64,000 bases of DNA, from positions 1,612,001 to 1,676,000 of the forward strand of contig OZ253505.1 of assembly GCA_965262255.1 (NCBI GenBank), written 5' to 3'. Source of the DNA: JANQQC01 sp965262255 (GTDB lineage Bacteria; Pseudomonadota; Alphaproteobacteria; Caulobacterales; Hyphomonadaceae). The position numbers and the translations under genes were made by a program. The notes beneath the pieces were generated by a model. The model had not been told where the DNA came from, did no database searches, and saw only the letters and a program-made list of their open reading frames with translations. Every line of letters begins with the position of its first letter. The stretch's first letter is position 1. This document shows positions 27,015 to 37,267 of this stretch, one piece after another.

Positions 27015-27479
27015 TTAGGGATCGTCGTCTTCTAAATCCGAAACTTCTATGAACTTGGCAAAATCTTTAGGATCTCGGAAGTCTCTGTAAACACTAGCAT
27101 ACCGAACATAACCGACCGGGTCGATATCTTTAAGAGATGTCATAACCATCTCTCCAATCGCCGAACTTTCTACTTCACTTGTATGATTACTCTCTAGCCT
27201 TCTAACCATGCCCGACACTAACTGTTCGATATGTTCATCATCGACCGGTCTTCGACGAAGGGCTATGCGAATTGAACGCAATAACTTGTCGCGATCAAAA
27301 GGAACACGATTACCGTTACGCTTTAGTACGGAAATCTCGCGTAGCTGAACCCTTTCAAAGGTGGTAAACCGGCCTCCGCAAACTTCGCATTGTCGCCTGC
27401 GTCTGACAGCAGACCCTTCCTCTGCGGGCCGAGAATCTTTTACTGCCGTATTTTCAGTATTACAAAATGGGCAGCGCAT
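27015..27479 (-). CDS. nrdR: Transcriptional repressor NrdR
   Basis: The product has 154 residues. It starts MRCPFCNTENTAVKDSRPAEEGSAVRRRR (first zinc pair) followed by CEVCGGRFTTFERV (second pair), then an ATP-cone (LKRNGNRVPFDRDKLLRSI). NrdR senses (d)ATP and represses ribonucleotide reductase genes at NrdR boxes. The glyA-nrdR-rib order is common in Alphaproteobacteria. It begins 11 bases after glyA. Confidence 0.96.
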   Translation of the reverse strand: MRCPFCNTENTAVKDSRPAEEGSAVRRRRQCEVCGGRFTTFERVQLREISVLKRNGNRVPFDRDKLLRSIRIALRRRPVDDEHIEQLVSGMVRRLESNHTSEVESSAIGEMVMTSLKDIDPVGYVRYASVYRDFRDPKDFAKFIEVSDLEDDDP

Positions 27480-27490
27480 GAGTGCAATCC

Positions 27491-28813
27491 CTAAAAGTTA
27501 TAGATTGGATATTCTTCTGTGAGGTCAAGAACTTCCTGTCTAACTCTATCTTCGGCAGCGGCGCTAAAGCCCTTTGATACGGCATCAACTATTTCACCTA
27601 TCCATTCGCCGATTTTTAGAAATTCGTCGCTCTGGAACCCGCGTGTCGTTCCCGCAGGTGATCCGACGCGAATACCGCTCGTAACCGTCGGTTTTTCAGG
27701 ATCGAAGGGCACTCCGTTTTTGTTGCACGTGATAAAAGATCGGCCTAATGCGTCCTCGGCTTCGTTCCCTTTTACATTTTTGGGTCTCAAGTCTATAAGC
27801 CCTAAATGAGTCTCGGTACCATTGGATACAACATCAAGTCCACTCGCCATAGCGGCGCTACAGAGGGCTTGGGCGTTTACTATAACTTGTTCCGAATACA
27901 CTTTAAAACTCTCGTCTAAGGCTTCTCCGAAAGCAACTGCCTTGGCTGCAATAACGTGCATTAATGGCCCGCCCTGAATTCCTGGAAAGACCGCTGAGTT
28001 CACTTTCTTAGAAATATCTGGATCATTGGTGAGTACTAATCCGCCCCGAGGCCCTCGAAGAGTTTTGTGTGTTGTGCTAGTCGCGACATGGCAGTAGTCC
28101 AAGGGATTTGGATGCATACCCCCAGCCACCAACCCAGCGAAATGAGCCATATCAACTAAAAACCAAGCTTCTATTTCATCGGCAATTTCGCGAAATTTCT
28201 TAAAATCTATCTGCCGCGGATAAGCGGAACCTCCTGCAATGATCATTTTAGGTTTGTGTTCTTTCGCTAATTTGGCGACTTGCTCAAAATCTATCAAATC
28301 GTCTTCGCGTCGAACACCATATTGAATAGAGTTGAACCACTTTCCGGATTGATTAGGGGCCGCACCGTGGGTGAGATGTCCACCCGCGGCAAGGCTCATT
28401 CCTAAAATAGTGTCTCCAGGTTTGAGTAAGGCTTGAAAAACAGCTTGGTTGGCTTGGCTTCCGGAGTGCGGTTGGACATTGGCAAACCGACAACTGAAAA
28501 GTTTTTTCGCTCTTTCGCGGGCAATTTTTTCGACTTGGTCGACGTGTTCGCAACCACCATAGTATCGTCTACCAGGATATCCTTCGGCATACTTGTTAGT
28601 TAGACACGACCCTTGTGCCTCAAGCACTGCCCTTGAGGCAATGTTTTCTGAGGCAATCAGTTCTATATGTTGGGACTGTCTCGTCCCCTCGGATTCAATG
28701 GCCGCGAAGATTTCGTCGTCAGCGATCAGCCCACGGTTAAGATGGTGATTGGTATAACCAAAACTGACGATGACTTCCTTGCCGTTGATGGGCGATAGAT
28801 TGATTTTGTCCAT
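27491..28813 (-). CDS. glyA: Serine hydroxymethyltransferase GlyA
   Basis: The product has 440 residues. HIELIASENIASRAVLEAQGS, YPGRRYYGGCEHVD, the PLP lysine in TSTTHKTLRGPRGG and the SGIRVGSPAGTTRGF block near the C terminus are all present. It interconverts serine and glycine with tetrahydrofolate. The start at 28813 gives about 15 extra residues before the conserved region; an internal start is possible. It is the first gene of the glyA-nrdR-ribD-ribE-ribB-ribH-nusB operon. Confidence 0.96.
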   Translation of the reverse strand: MDKINLSPINGKEVIVSFGYTNHHLNRGLIADDEIFAAIESEGTRQSQHIELIASENIASRAVLEAQGSCLTNKYAEGYPGRRYYGGCEHVDQVEKIARERAKKLFSCRFANVQPHSGSQANQAVFQALLKPGDTILGMSLAAGGHLTHGAAPNQSGKWFNSIQYGVRREDDLIDFEQVAKLAKEHKPKMIIAGGSAYPRQIDFKKFREIADEIEAWFLVDMAHFAGLVAGGMHPNPLDYCHVATSTTHKTLRGPRGGLVLTNDPDISKKVNSAVFPGIQGGPLMHVIAAKAVAFGEALDESFKVYSEQVIVNAQALCSAAMASGLDVVSNGTETHLGLIDLRPKNVKGNEAEDALGRSFITCNKNGVPFDPEKPTVTSGIRVGSPAGTTRGFQSDEFLKIGEWIGEIVDAVSKGFSAAAEDRVRQEVLDLTEEYPIYNF

Positions 28814-28826
28814 TTGTTTGTAAATT

Positions 28827-28901
28827 CCAATGAGAATTGGTACTAGAGAGGCAATGATTTCCGCGCATTAAATTATAAGGTATGACCGCTGGAGATGTCA
28901 G
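28827..28901 (-). promoter_or_regulatory. glyA operon promoter with downstream palindrome
   Basis: On the minus strand CTGACA (28901-28896), an 18-bp spacer and TATAAT (28877-28872). CCAAT-GAGA-ATTGG (28827-28840 on the plus strand) lies between promoter and start codon and could be an operator. The remaining gap 28902-29152 has no recognised feature. Confidence 0.5.
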
Positions 28902-29152
28902 AACGAGTGCGCAACTCTTTTGGCAAAACTTGTAGAGGGTAGTTGTCAGTCATAAAGTCTCGTCAACGCGCTAAAGTTACTAGTCAGAGAGGTAAAAGAA
29001 ACGGATTTTTGCCTCTAGAGACTAATCATAAACTCCCTAACGCTAGACTATACACCGGGCAAGACTTGCGTTGTCGCAACGAATAAAAATGCTGTGAATT
29101 TAGTTGGAAATTTTTTCTCGATAAAGCAAAAAGTATAAGTTTAAACAGATAA

Positions 29153-31186
29153 TTACTGTCCTTCCCTATACCAGACTAACATAAACAGCATTGTTAGTAT
29201 CAGAACAACTAGGACTGCAGGTAATAAGGAGTGTGTTTTCGAAGAAATGACCGAGTACGCTTTGCGCTCGCGCAATTGAATTTCATTAGAATTGCGCGAA
29301 AGCCGATTTACCTTCTTGATTTTCGGGAGTCGCTGTTTGGACTGTGAAACTCTAAACGTGTTGCCCTTGGTAAACGTACTGACAGGTTCAATGAGTTCCG
29401 TTATTGACCTTAGATCCTTGTATTCTTTTGGATTCGTGAAACCGCTCAATACCATTCCTTCGAGATTACCCGCCCGAGCGCGGTAAAGTCCGATCCCTGA
29501 AGAGGTAATCGATGCTTTAAAAATACCATTGTCCAGTTTTTGCCAATCTGGACTCAATTGTACTCCACTCGGAGTCTCAATTTCTAGTTGAGGGGGATTT
29601 TCGGCAATGGTGTGCAACTGGATTGTAACCGTGTTTCCATCTGCTACAAGTTCGAGTTTACGCTCTTCGAGTTCAGGTTCTTTCATCAGCCAATGAACGA
29701 GTCGTCTGATCATCTCAGAGAACGGGCCCCCTCCGTCATAACCTCTATACCAGAGCCAGACGTGATCACTCATGAGTTGTCCAATTCGTCCTTTTTCGAC
29801 ACGGTTGACCACAAGAAGCGGATAATCATTCGGTCCTGACAAAAGCACATCTCCGGCCTTTGCTTCACCTCCTATAAACCGTATCCATTTACCCCATTTT
29901 TTATTCGTGAAACTGTTGGTAACTGCGTGTTTTGCTCCAATTTCGGTTAGTTGAGGAATGGATTCTTGTATTAGAACTTGGCCATTGGGCGAGACTGGTA
30001 GAACACTGGCAAGTGCTGAAGCCGCGACACTATTGAGACCTACGTAGTTTTCTCCCGCAATTACCAGAAGAGCTCCCCCTCCTTCCACATAATTTGCAAC
30101 GTTCGTCAGATATTGCATCGTTACGAGAGCATTTGTTTGGAACTGATCAAAAATGACAAGATCAAAATCGTTTAAGTTCTCCTCAAAAAGTTGTTGGGTT
30201 GGGAAGGGGATCAGTGCGAGTTCAGAGTTTGGAGTGAAGTCCTGCTTGTTTTGTGTTTTTAGAATGGTGAAATGTACCAAATCAACAGAGGGGTCCGATT
30301 TGAGTAGGTCGCGCCAGACCCGGCCAGCGGCGTTCGGAAATCCTGTAACAAGTAAAACTTTCAGTCGATCTCTAATTCCCGACATAGTGTGAGCAACCTG
30401 ATTATTGGCAAGGGTAAGCTCATTTGAACCTGCAGGAACCTCCATCAAAACGATGTTATCCCCTCTCACGACAGTTTGTATAGAAACGGATGTTTCGATG
30501 TTTGTTGGTACCGATACAACTTCTGGAATGCCGCCGTTAACGGTGACGTTAACATTAACAAAATTAACGCTTGGGTCTTCGACTTTGATAATAAAATCTG
30601 CGGTTTCACCGACTATGCCAAAATCAGCGACTTCAATAATTTCAATCCGGCGATCATACGGGGTGTCGGTACCAACAACAGCAACATATATTGGCCCAAA
30701 TTCATTGGCGCGCTCGTTGTCTGTTGGAATGTCATGTATTTGACCGTCGGTAACCAGAATTGTTCCCGCAATTCTGTCGCGCGAGACATCGCTAAGGGCG
30801 GTTTCTAATGAACCAAACAGGTAAGTCCCATTCGAGTTCGGATTGGTCTTGTTCGTGCGCAACTCAAAATTAGGATTGTCATCTATAACTTTTTGGTAAT
30901 GTTCAAAAACCTCTCTTGCTTTAGTTTCTCGGTCAGCAAACAACATACTCTCGGACTGGTCAAGAATTATTGCTACGACTGAAGGTAGTGGCTCTCCCTG
31001 CTCTCGGACTATGGCGGGATTTAAGATGGCTAGAATTAATAATGCTAGAAGCCCGAAACGAGAGAATTTGGATCGTCCATTTAAACCGGCGTATATGCCC
31101 CACGCGATAAGGCCTACGAAAGTTAACCCAATCAAGAAAGTCCACGACACAAATGGGTCAAATATAATTTTGACCTCTTCAATCAT
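29153..31186 (-). CDS. Membrane-anchored VWA-like protein of the MoxR/BatA cluster
   Basis: The product has 677 residues. Two N-terminal membrane helices (about 13-33 and 42-60) precede a von Willebrand A-like domain with VAIILDQSESM (a D-x-S-x-S metal site) and TILVTDGQIHD. A central Rossmann-like, glutamine-amidotransferase-type region (LKVLLVTGFPNAAGR, GGALLVIAGENYVG) follows, and a final membrane helix (about 650-670) ends WYREGQ. Its ATG overlaps the upstream gene stop by four bases. These clusters are thought to act in envelope stress or complex assembly. It is the last gene of its operon. Confidence 0.75.
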   Translation of the reverse strand: MIEEVKIIFDPFVSWTFLIGLTFVGLIAWGIYAGLNGRSKFSRFGLLALLILAILNPAIVREQGEPLPSVVAIILDQSESMLFADRETKAREVFEHYQKVIDDNPNFELRTNKTNPNSNGTYLFGSLETALSDVSRDRIAGTILVTDGQIHDIPTDNERANEFGPIYVAVVGTDTPYDRRIEIIEVADFGIVGETADFIIKVEDPSVNFVNVNVTVNGGIPEVVSVPTNIETSVSIQTVVRGDNIVLMEVPAGSNELTLANNQVAHTMSGIRDRLKVLLVTGFPNAAGRVWRDLLKSDPSVDLVHFTILKTQNKQDFTPNSELALIPFPTQQLFEENLNDFDLVIFDQFQTNALVTMQYLTNVANYVEGGGALLVIAGENYVGLNSVAASALASVLPVSPNGQVLIQESIPQLTEIGAKHAVTNSFTNKKWGKWIRFIGGEAKAGDVLLSGPNDYPLLVVNRVEKGRIGQLMSDHVWLWYRGYDGGGPFSEMIRRLVHWLMKEPELEERKLELVADGNTVTIQLHTIAENPPQLEIETPSGVQLSPDWQKLDNGIFKASITSSGIGLYRARAGNLEGMVLSGFTNPKEYKDLRSITELIEPVSTFTKGNTFRVSQSKQRLPKIKKVNRLSRNSNEIQLRERKAYSVISSKTHSLLPAVLVVLILTMLFMLVWYREGQ

Positions 31187-33930
31187 TCTTCCGTGTCCTC
31201 TGGTTGATTGCGAAGATCCTTTGATTGCCCGAGGCGTTGAAGGATAGTCGGAATATGGACTTGATCTTCTTTATAACGTCCTGTCAGAACGTACATAACC
31301 AAGTTGACACCAAACCTTCTAGCCATTTCCCGTTGGGGTTCACCTCCGTCGACTGACTCCAAAGGCCTATTGTATTGGTCAACAGCCCAAGCCCCAGCCC
31401 AGTCGCCGTCACCTATAAAAATGCCCGATACCGAGTCGCCTTCGGCTGCTCCTTCTGCAGCCCTTGTATCAATCCAAATCTTACTTGCCCCATATCGGCC
31501 GACAAAAGAAGATAGAAGATAATACGATTTTGTTAATACATGCGTTTTGGGAATTGTGGAAAGAGGAGGGATATTCAGAGCTTCGACAATTTTTTGCCAA
31601 TCGTTTGCCTTTGGCGCATTCGGATTTCTCCCGGTTCGAGTGTCGATTATAAGAGCCCCACCTGAAGCAATGTACTGATTTAGTTTTGCAACTGCTTTTT
31701 TCGAAAAAGGTGTCGGGTCGTCTGGAACAGCGTAATAAATCAAAGGATACAATTCTAACGAGTCGGTTTCGGGGTTTAGACGGTGAGGATATTCAGGTTC
31801 AATAGAACTTCGTCGGTAAAGGACTCTTGAAAGGCCTAATAATCCCGCTTCCGTTATACGGTCGATAGAAGGAAGCCCGGTGCCAATGTAAGCTAACCGA
31901 AACTTCAGTGTAGCTTGTATTTCTTTAGAAAGTTCTTCTTGTGCGTAAACATAATTATTCGAGTGCATAACTGCTAAGCAAGAAATAGCGACAGAAAATG
32001 CTAATCTTCGGCTTTTAATTTTCCCTGCAATGAATAGTGCTAATAGAATATCCAATAGAATAAGAAAGAAAGCTGTCGTTAAAAGAAAAGGAGTGAGGTC
32101 AACTGATGTATCGCTATCGGTTAAAACTACAGCGTTGTCGGGCCAACTCTTAATGGCACTCGACGAAAAACCTGTACCAGCATTTAATGCATAAATTTTT
32201 GCGCCGCCCGAGTAGAATCCGGGTGGATGCGACCGAGAAGGCTGTTTGAGATTTATTTGGGAAGAGGATACCGGAGCGGCACTGGGATCTGGCGGTCTGA
32301 GTCGTCCAAACCCGTCTAGAACTTGTTGTGGAACTAGAAAATCGGAACTTATCTCGGAACTTAGCGATTGATTTTGGCTCAATGAAACTGATTGACTGAG
32401 CATTTCGCTGAAAGTGTTCGAATACGGCAGATCAGACCAATCGGGAGTAGCGGGAACGTGAAAAAGTATTATTTTTCCAGAACCTAGCTGGGATGCCGTA
32501 ACAAGTGGAGAGCCGTCTTCAAGCCTTGCCCATGTCTTATCGGCTACTTCGGGGCCGGGTTGAGCCAGTATTTGCTTTTTAACTAATACGTTCTTGGGTT
32601 GTTCAAAACCATGAAATGGCGATGTCGTTGGAAATTCGGCTATAGATTGCGGTGTGGCCCAAGATAGTGCGCCGCCCAATGAACGAGACGTTCTTCGTAA
32701 TGCAATCGGGGTGAGATCGTCGTCTGGGTCGCTTGAGTTTGCAAAATGAGAACCGGCAAATCTAATTAATGTTCCACCGTCCTTGATCCAATTTTTTAGA
32801 ATACCAAAGTCTTGAGACTGAATCTGAGCCGCGTCGGCCAATACAATCACGTCTTGCGGAAATTCTTCAATCAGGTCTTGGACGGTTCCATCAGTTATTA
32901 GAGAGGTACTTTCTAAAGCCTTGCGTATGTAATAAAGTTCCGACAGTAGGGGTTGCTTTTCGGTATATGTTGAAATCAGTCCGACTCTTCTTACGACAGA
33001 ATTTGAATCTAGGAGCCAAACTAATCCTGCAGAGTCTAAGCGTGAAACAGTAAATTTGTTGATCGTATTTAGTATTTCTGGGGCAAGGCGAAACTCTACG
33101 ACGGTTTGAATATCATCTTTGGAAAATTCCACGGTCTGACTGACAACAGCAATTCCGTTCGCGGTTTGGCCCGAAACAATTGTCGAAAACGTATCATTCT
33201 CGGCAGTTACACGATCTATCGTGACTCGCACTCCTTGAGCGTTTACCTCAACATCTGATATCGCGACTACTCCCTGTTGCATGATAGGAAATATTGTCAG
33301 AGATCCGAGTTCCATCAGATAGTCTTGGAAAGGCGTAATGATATCGTGAAGTAATCCATCGCTAATCCAATAAATTTTCTCGGCAGAAATACGTGCAGAT
33401 TCCAGTCGGTTTACGGCATTGACGCGATCAGGAATCCACCCGACGGGTTCAAAATTACTGAGTATTTGAATAGCTTCTTGCGGTAAAAGTCGTTCGACCG
33501 GATTAAGGGCATCTGATCGATTTGTTGTTGAATGCAGGTAAACGGAAGTGTCCGTTGGGAGTTTTCGAAGCTGAGACAGTGCCGTTTGTATAAACCTATC
33601 CCATTGCGGTGCGCTTGGCCAGCCATCATCTATCACGATAAGAACAGAGTCATTTGACGATGTATCACTCCTTTCGAGAGGAGAAAAAGATGGCTGTGAA
33701 AGACCTAAGATTGCAACTGTAACGATTAAGGCTCGAAACAATATTATCCACCACGGTGTTCGATCAGGAGTTTCTTCGGTTGACTGAATGTTCTCTAGAA
33801 GGGCTGTGGAGGGTAAGATCTGACGCTTGAAAGGGGCTGGCAGGGCGCGGAGTATCCACCATAATGCTGGCAGTACCAACAATCCTAGAAGCGCTAAAGG
33901 CATTCCGAAATAGAAAAAACCGATATTCAA
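31183..33930 (-). CDS. BatA/DUF4159 domain membrane protein
   Basis: The product has 915 residues. It begins with a BatA-type N-terminal membrane region (FGMPLALLGLLVLPALWWIL, then a second helix about 60-80). A large periplasmic part with a Rossmann-like segment follows, then another helix (LTTAFFLILLDILLALFIAG, about 630). The C-terminal DUF4159-type domain has YYAVPDDPTPFSKKAVAKLN and ends MARRFGVNLVMYVLTGRYKED. It overlaps both neighbouring genes by four bases. Confidence 0.82.
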   Translation of the reverse strand: MNIGFFYFGMPLALLGLLVLPALWWILRALPAPFKRQILPSTALLENIQSTEETPDRTPWWIILFRALIVTVAILGLSQPSFSPLERSDTSSNDSVLIVIDDGWPSAPQWDRFIQTALSQLRKLPTDTSVYLHSTTNRSDALNPVERLLPQEAIQILSNFEPVGWIPDRVNAVNRLESARISAEKIYWISDGLLHDIITPFQDYLMELGSLTIFPIMQQGVVAISDVEVNAQGVRVTIDRVTAENDTFSTIVSGQTANGIAVVSQTVEFSKDDIQTVVEFRLAPEILNTINKFTVSRLDSAGLVWLLDSNSVVRRVGLISTYTEKQPLLSELYYIRKALESTSLITDGTVQDLIEEFPQDVIVLADAAQIQSQDFGILKNWIKDGGTLIRFAGSHFANSSDPDDDLTPIALRRTSRSLGGALSWATPQSIAEFPTTSPFHGFEQPKNVLVKKQILAQPGPEVADKTWARLEDGSPLVTASQLGSGKIILFHVPATPDWSDLPYSNTFSEMLSQSVSLSQNQSLSSEISSDFLVPQQVLDGFGRLRPPDPSAAPVSSSQINLKQPSRSHPPGFYSGGAKIYALNAGTGFSSSAIKSWPDNAVVLTDSDTSVDLTPFLLTTAFFLILLDILLALFIAGKIKSRRLAFSVAISCLAVMHSNNYVYAQEELSKEIQATLKFRLAYIGTGLPSIDRITEAGLLGLSRVLYRRSSIEPEYPHRLNPETDSLELYPLIYYAVPDDPTPFSKKAVAKLNQYIASGGALIIDTRTGRNPNAPKANDWQKIVEALNIPPLSTIPKTHVLTKSYYLLSSFVGRYGASKIWIDTRAAEGAAEGDSVSGIFIGDGDWAGAWAVDQYNRPLESVDGGEPQREMARRFGVNLVMYVLTGRYKEDQVHIPTILQRLGQSKDLRNQPEDTEE

Positions 33931-34793
33931 AATTTTCGTCCCCGGGTATCCAAGACCTGCAAGAGGTTAGCGACTGCCGTAACAATTTTGGTATCGGTAG
34001 TGTGTTCAAAGAGTCGCCAACCAATTGTGGTCGCTAGTTCGCGGAGTTGGAAGCGGTGGTTTGCAAACTTATCTAGGTAATTTTTGCGAACTTCTTCGGC
34101 GCGACCAATAATGTGTTTGCGACTGGAATCAGGGGTTTGAAATTGAGTACGCCCTCTAAAAGGAAAATATTCCTCGGCAGGATCTGAGATTGCTAGTAAC
34201 ACGCCGTTCAAGGTTTTCTCGCCGTAGCTACGGAGTCGATTATGCCAATCCTCAATTGAGTTATAGAAATCGCTTATCACAACAATAAAAGCAGGATTTT
34301 TTGGCGGCGGAGGGAAATATTCCTTGTTTGAGATACAGAGTTCTCTCGCCAGTCGATCAACTGCCCGCGTTCCAAATGAGGGTCGACGCTGACTGCCCAG
34401 AACTCCGACTCTTTCGCCATTAGAAACAAACATTGCGCCAAGTGTGGTGGCCATAATTTTGGCGTTATCCGCTTTGGTTCGGTATTTTTCTGAGCTACTC
34501 CATTCAAATCCAGCAGATGAATCACACCAGAACAGAATCGTTTGTGCTGTTTCCAGTTCCGAATCACGGACGAATGTTGAGTCGCTACTCGCTGATCGTC
34601 TCCAATCAATACGTGTGATCGGTTCGCCCGGCGTATACCGACGATACTGCCAAAATTTTTCTCCAAGGCCGGGTTTTCGCCGTGCAACTGTTCCGGCGTG
34701 TTTAGCATCTGATCTGCCAGACTCGAATCGAAAGTCTGGCAACATTCGTACCAAAGACTCTGCTTCGGTTCTAAGGCTATCTGCTTCAATCAT
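33927..34793 (-). CDS. DUF58 domain protein
   Basis: The product has 288 residues. KFWQYRRYTPGEPITRIDWRRSASSDST is the DUF58 hallmark (RxYxPGDxxRxIDWxxSA), shown here as its two cores YRRYTPGEP and RIDWRRSA. A VWA-like fold follows (ILFWCDSSAGFEW, FIVVISDFYN). DUF58 proteins are encoded beside MoxR ATPases and are assumed clients or partners. It starts 14 bases after the MoxR gene. Confidence 0.88.
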   Translation of the reverse strand: MIEADSLRTEAESLVRMLPDFRFESGRSDAKHAGTVARRKPGLGEKFWQYRRYTPGEPITRIDWRRSASSDSTFVRDSELETAQTILFWCDSSAGFEWSSSEKYRTKADNAKIMATTLGAMFVSNGERVGVLGSQRRPSFGTRAVDRLARELCISNKEYFPPPPKNPAFIVVISDFYNSIEDWHNRLRSYGEKTLNGVLLAISDPAEEYFPFRGRTQFQTPDSSRKHIIGRAEEVRKNYLDKFANHRFQLRELATTIGWRLFEHTTDTKIVTAVANLLQVLDTRGRKF

Positions 34794-34807
34794 TGCGAAA
34801 CCAGTCT

Positions 34808-35779
34808 TTAGACTGCCTCTTCGACTAGCATCTGTATGAGTTCGTCCACACTAGGCGCTTCCCCGATTGGGGCATATCTCATTGCCATTCTATGCGAAAG
34901 ACAAGGTTGAGCGAGAGCCTCTATATCAGAACGCGACGGAGCCATTCGGCCATTAATTAGCGCTCTTGCTCGCGTAGCTAGCATAAGGGCTTGTCCGGCG
35001 CGAGGACTTGGGCCCCATTCAACATGTTTCCGGACAGTTTCGTTACCAGATTGTTCTGGACGCGAGTTCCTCGTAAGTTTGAGAATAGCTTCAAGTACTT
35101 TTTCTCCCACGGGCATTTTTCGGACAAGTGCCTGGATATTCATTAACTTTTTCGCATCAATTTCATTATTGATCTCTATTTCCTTGTCGCCAGTCGTTTC
35201 TACAAGAATTCGCCTTTCGGTTTCTTCGTTTGGGTAAGGAACGTCGATCTTTAGCAAGAAGCGATCAAGTTGAGCCTCGGGGAGGGGATACGTGCCTTCA
35301 TGTTCTATAGGATTCTGTGTTGCTAGAACGTGAAAAGGTTTAGGTAAATCGTGCCGTGTACCCGCGATCGTAACGTGATTTTCTTGCATCGCCTGTAATA
35401 ATGCAGACTGTGTTCGCGGACTTGCTCGATTGATTTCGTCAGCCATCAACAGTTGAGTGAATACAGGCCCTTTAATGAATCGAAAGGATCGTTTACCGTC
35501 TGTCGACTCGTCTAACACTTCTGAGCCGAGAATATCTGAAGGCATTAAGTCGGGCGTGAATTGTATTCGCGATACATCTTGTCCTAATGCTTCGCCCATC
35601 GTTTCGACGAGGCGAGTTTTCGCGAGACCCGGAGCACCGACTAATAAAGCATGACCACCTGCCAAAATCGAACACAAGACGTGTTCAACAACGCGATTTT
35701 GTCCGAACACCTTATTCGCGATTTGCGCTTTGACATCTGCTAAAATTTCAACGGCTTGTTCAGCGTCTTTCACAATCAT
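34808..35779 (-). CDS. MoxR family AAA+ ATPase
   Basis: The product has 323 residues from ATG 35779 (AAGGA eight bases upstream); the open frame continues to 35914 without conservation. Walker A is LLVGAPGLAKT, Walker B LLMADEINRASPRTQSALLQAM, sensor 1 FHVLATQNP and the C-terminal lid WGPSPRAGQAL. MoxR ATPases act as chaperones for DUF58/VWA partners, here encoded directly downstream. It is divergent from the DUF1285 gene at 35977. Confidence 0.92.
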   Translation of the reverse strand: MIVKDAEQAVEILADVKAQIANKVFGQNRVVEHVLCSILAGGHALLVGAPGLAKTRLVETMGEALGQDVSRIQFTPDLMPSDILGSEVLDESTDGKRSFRFIKGPVFTQLLMADEINRASPRTQSALLQAMQENHVTIAGTRHDLPKPFHVLATQNPIEHEGTYPLPEAQLDRFLLKIDVPYPNEETERRILVETTGDKEIEINNEIDAKKLMNIQALVRKMPVGEKVLEAILKLTRNSRPEQSGNETVRKHVEWGPSPRAGQALMLATRARALINGRMAPSRSDIEALAQPCLSHRMAMRYAPIGEAPSVDELIQMLVEEAV

Positions 35780-35976
35780 TGATAAGTGTCCTTGAGGTAT
35801 ATACGTGGGAAAAAATTTAAGTTCGGAAGACCATTTGAAGAGTCGCCAGTGTGCAAAAATTCTCAATAAACCTATTCTATAGGCGGTGAACGTGTTTATA
35901 TTGTGATTGGTCACCTAATGCACTGTTAGGTTGTGCAAAAATTTCCAATACAGTGGCCATATACATAGGACATATA

Positions 35977-36588
35977 ATGGCGCAGCAAGAGATTCCAAGT
36001 TCATCAATACGGGAAGGGACGGGTTCAGGTGGTCTGACAGATATCCTGAAACTTGTTTCTCCTAAAGATGCTAATCCAAAGACGCTGCCTCCTGTACATC
36101 TTTGGAATCCAGAACACTGCGGTGACATTCAAATGGAAATACGCAAGGATGGAAGTTGGTGGCATGAAGGTGTCAGAATTAGCCGGGAAAGATTGGTGAA
36201 ATTATTTTCTACGATTCTACGAAAAGACGATGACGGAATATACCTTGTGACACCGCACGAAAAGGTCATTGTACATGTTGAGGATGCGCCTTTTATAGCT
36301 GTAAGAGTTGACCGGTTGGGAGAGATAGGTTCATCTCAATCAATAGTTTTCACCACAAATGTTGGTGATGTTACTGTCGCGTGTGAAGATACGCCAATGA
36401 GAGTTGAAACTGATCGAGAGACGAGCGAACCCGCACCATATATTACCGTTCGTGCAGGACTGGAGGCAAAAATGACTCGCCCGGTTTTCTATGAGCTAAC
36501 GGATCTCGCAATTCCAAATCCAGGGGACGGTGGAGAAACACTGGGAGTTTGGAGCAGAAATACGTTTTTTGTTATTGGTGCAGCCTAA
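35977..36588 (+). CDS. DUF1285 domain protein
   Basis: The product has 203 residues from ATG 35977 (AGGA seven bases upstream); TTG/ATG at 35953 is less likely. KDGSWWHEGVRISRERLVKLFSTILRKDDDG and YLVTPHEKVIVHVEDAPF are DUF1285 blocks (cores WWHEGVRISRERLVKLF and YLVTPHEK). Function is unknown. The stop shares one base with the next ATG. The DUF1285-CoA pyrophosphatase-DUF6111-cca order is a known alphaproteobacterial operon. Confidence 0.85.
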   Translation: MAQQEIPSSSIREGTGSGGLTDILKLVSPKDANPKTLPPVHLWNPEHCGDIQMEIRKDGSWWHEGVRISRERLVKLFSTILRKDDDGIYLVTPHEKVIVHVEDAPFIAVRVDRLGEIGSSQSIVFTTNVGDVTVACEDTPMRVETDRETSEPAPYITVRAGLEAKMTRPVFYELTDLAIPNPGDGGETLGVWSRNTFFVIGAA

Positions 36589-37205
36589 TGAATTGGCGAG
36601 GCATTGAAGATTTCATTGACAGAGCTAGACAACGCCTAGATCCAATTGATGGCAGTCGCAGACTAGAGGAGATTGGAGATCATGATTGGATTCAGGCTGA
36701 AGACGTGGAGAAAATTAGACCAGCGGCGGTTTTGATTGGAATTATTGATAGACCTTCTCAAACCTCGGTATTATTGACTGAGCGACCAAAATCAATGTCA
36801 ACTCACGCCGGCCAGGTTGCTTTTCCAGGAGGAAAAGTCGAGCCAAGTGATGAAAATACGAGTTCAGCGGCATTAAGGGAGGCCAGTGAAGAGGTTGGGG
36901 TAGTGCCTTCTAGTGTTAAATTAATTGCACGTTTAAGTGACTATGTTACGGGTACGAAGTTCCGGATTACACCGATTTTGGGAACTCTTCCAAGCGATTT
37001 CGTAGCAAAGCCTGACGAAAAAGAAGTGGCATCAGTTTTTGAAGTACCGTTAGAGTTTCTTATGAACCCAAGTAATCACCTTAAAAAGCAAGCTATGTAT
37101 AAAGGAAAGAAGCGGAATTATTATGAAATGCCGTATAAGCAGTATAGAATATGGGGAGTGACGGCGGGGATCATTCGGTCGCTATACGAAACGTTATACG
37201 AATGA
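36588..37205 (+). CDS. Nudix hydrolase, CoA pyrophosphatase type
   Basis: The product has 205 residues from ATG 36588, overlapping the previous stop (TAATG). The Nudix box is FPGGKVEPSDENTSSAAL followed by REASEEVGV. The upstream STHAGQVAFPGG and the late YRIWGVTAGIIRSLYE are typical of NudL-like enzymes that split coenzyme A to phosphopantetheine and 3',5'-ADP. Other nucleotides remain possible substrates. Confidence 0.85.
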   Translation: MNWRGIEDFIDRARQRLDPIDGSRRLEEIGDHDWIQAEDVEKIRPAAVLIGIIDRPSQTSVLLTERPKSMSTHAGQVAFPGGKVEPSDENTSSAALREASEEVGVVPSSVKLIARLSDYVTGTKFRITPILGTLPSDFVAKPDEKEVASVFEVPLEFLMNPSNHLKKQAMYKGKKRNYYEMPYKQYRIWGVTAGIIRSLYETLYE

Positions 37206-37267
37206 TCATGGAATTGCCCGTGTTTTAGAGTATAGACTCCTGACAATAAGGTGGAAAGGACATTGAA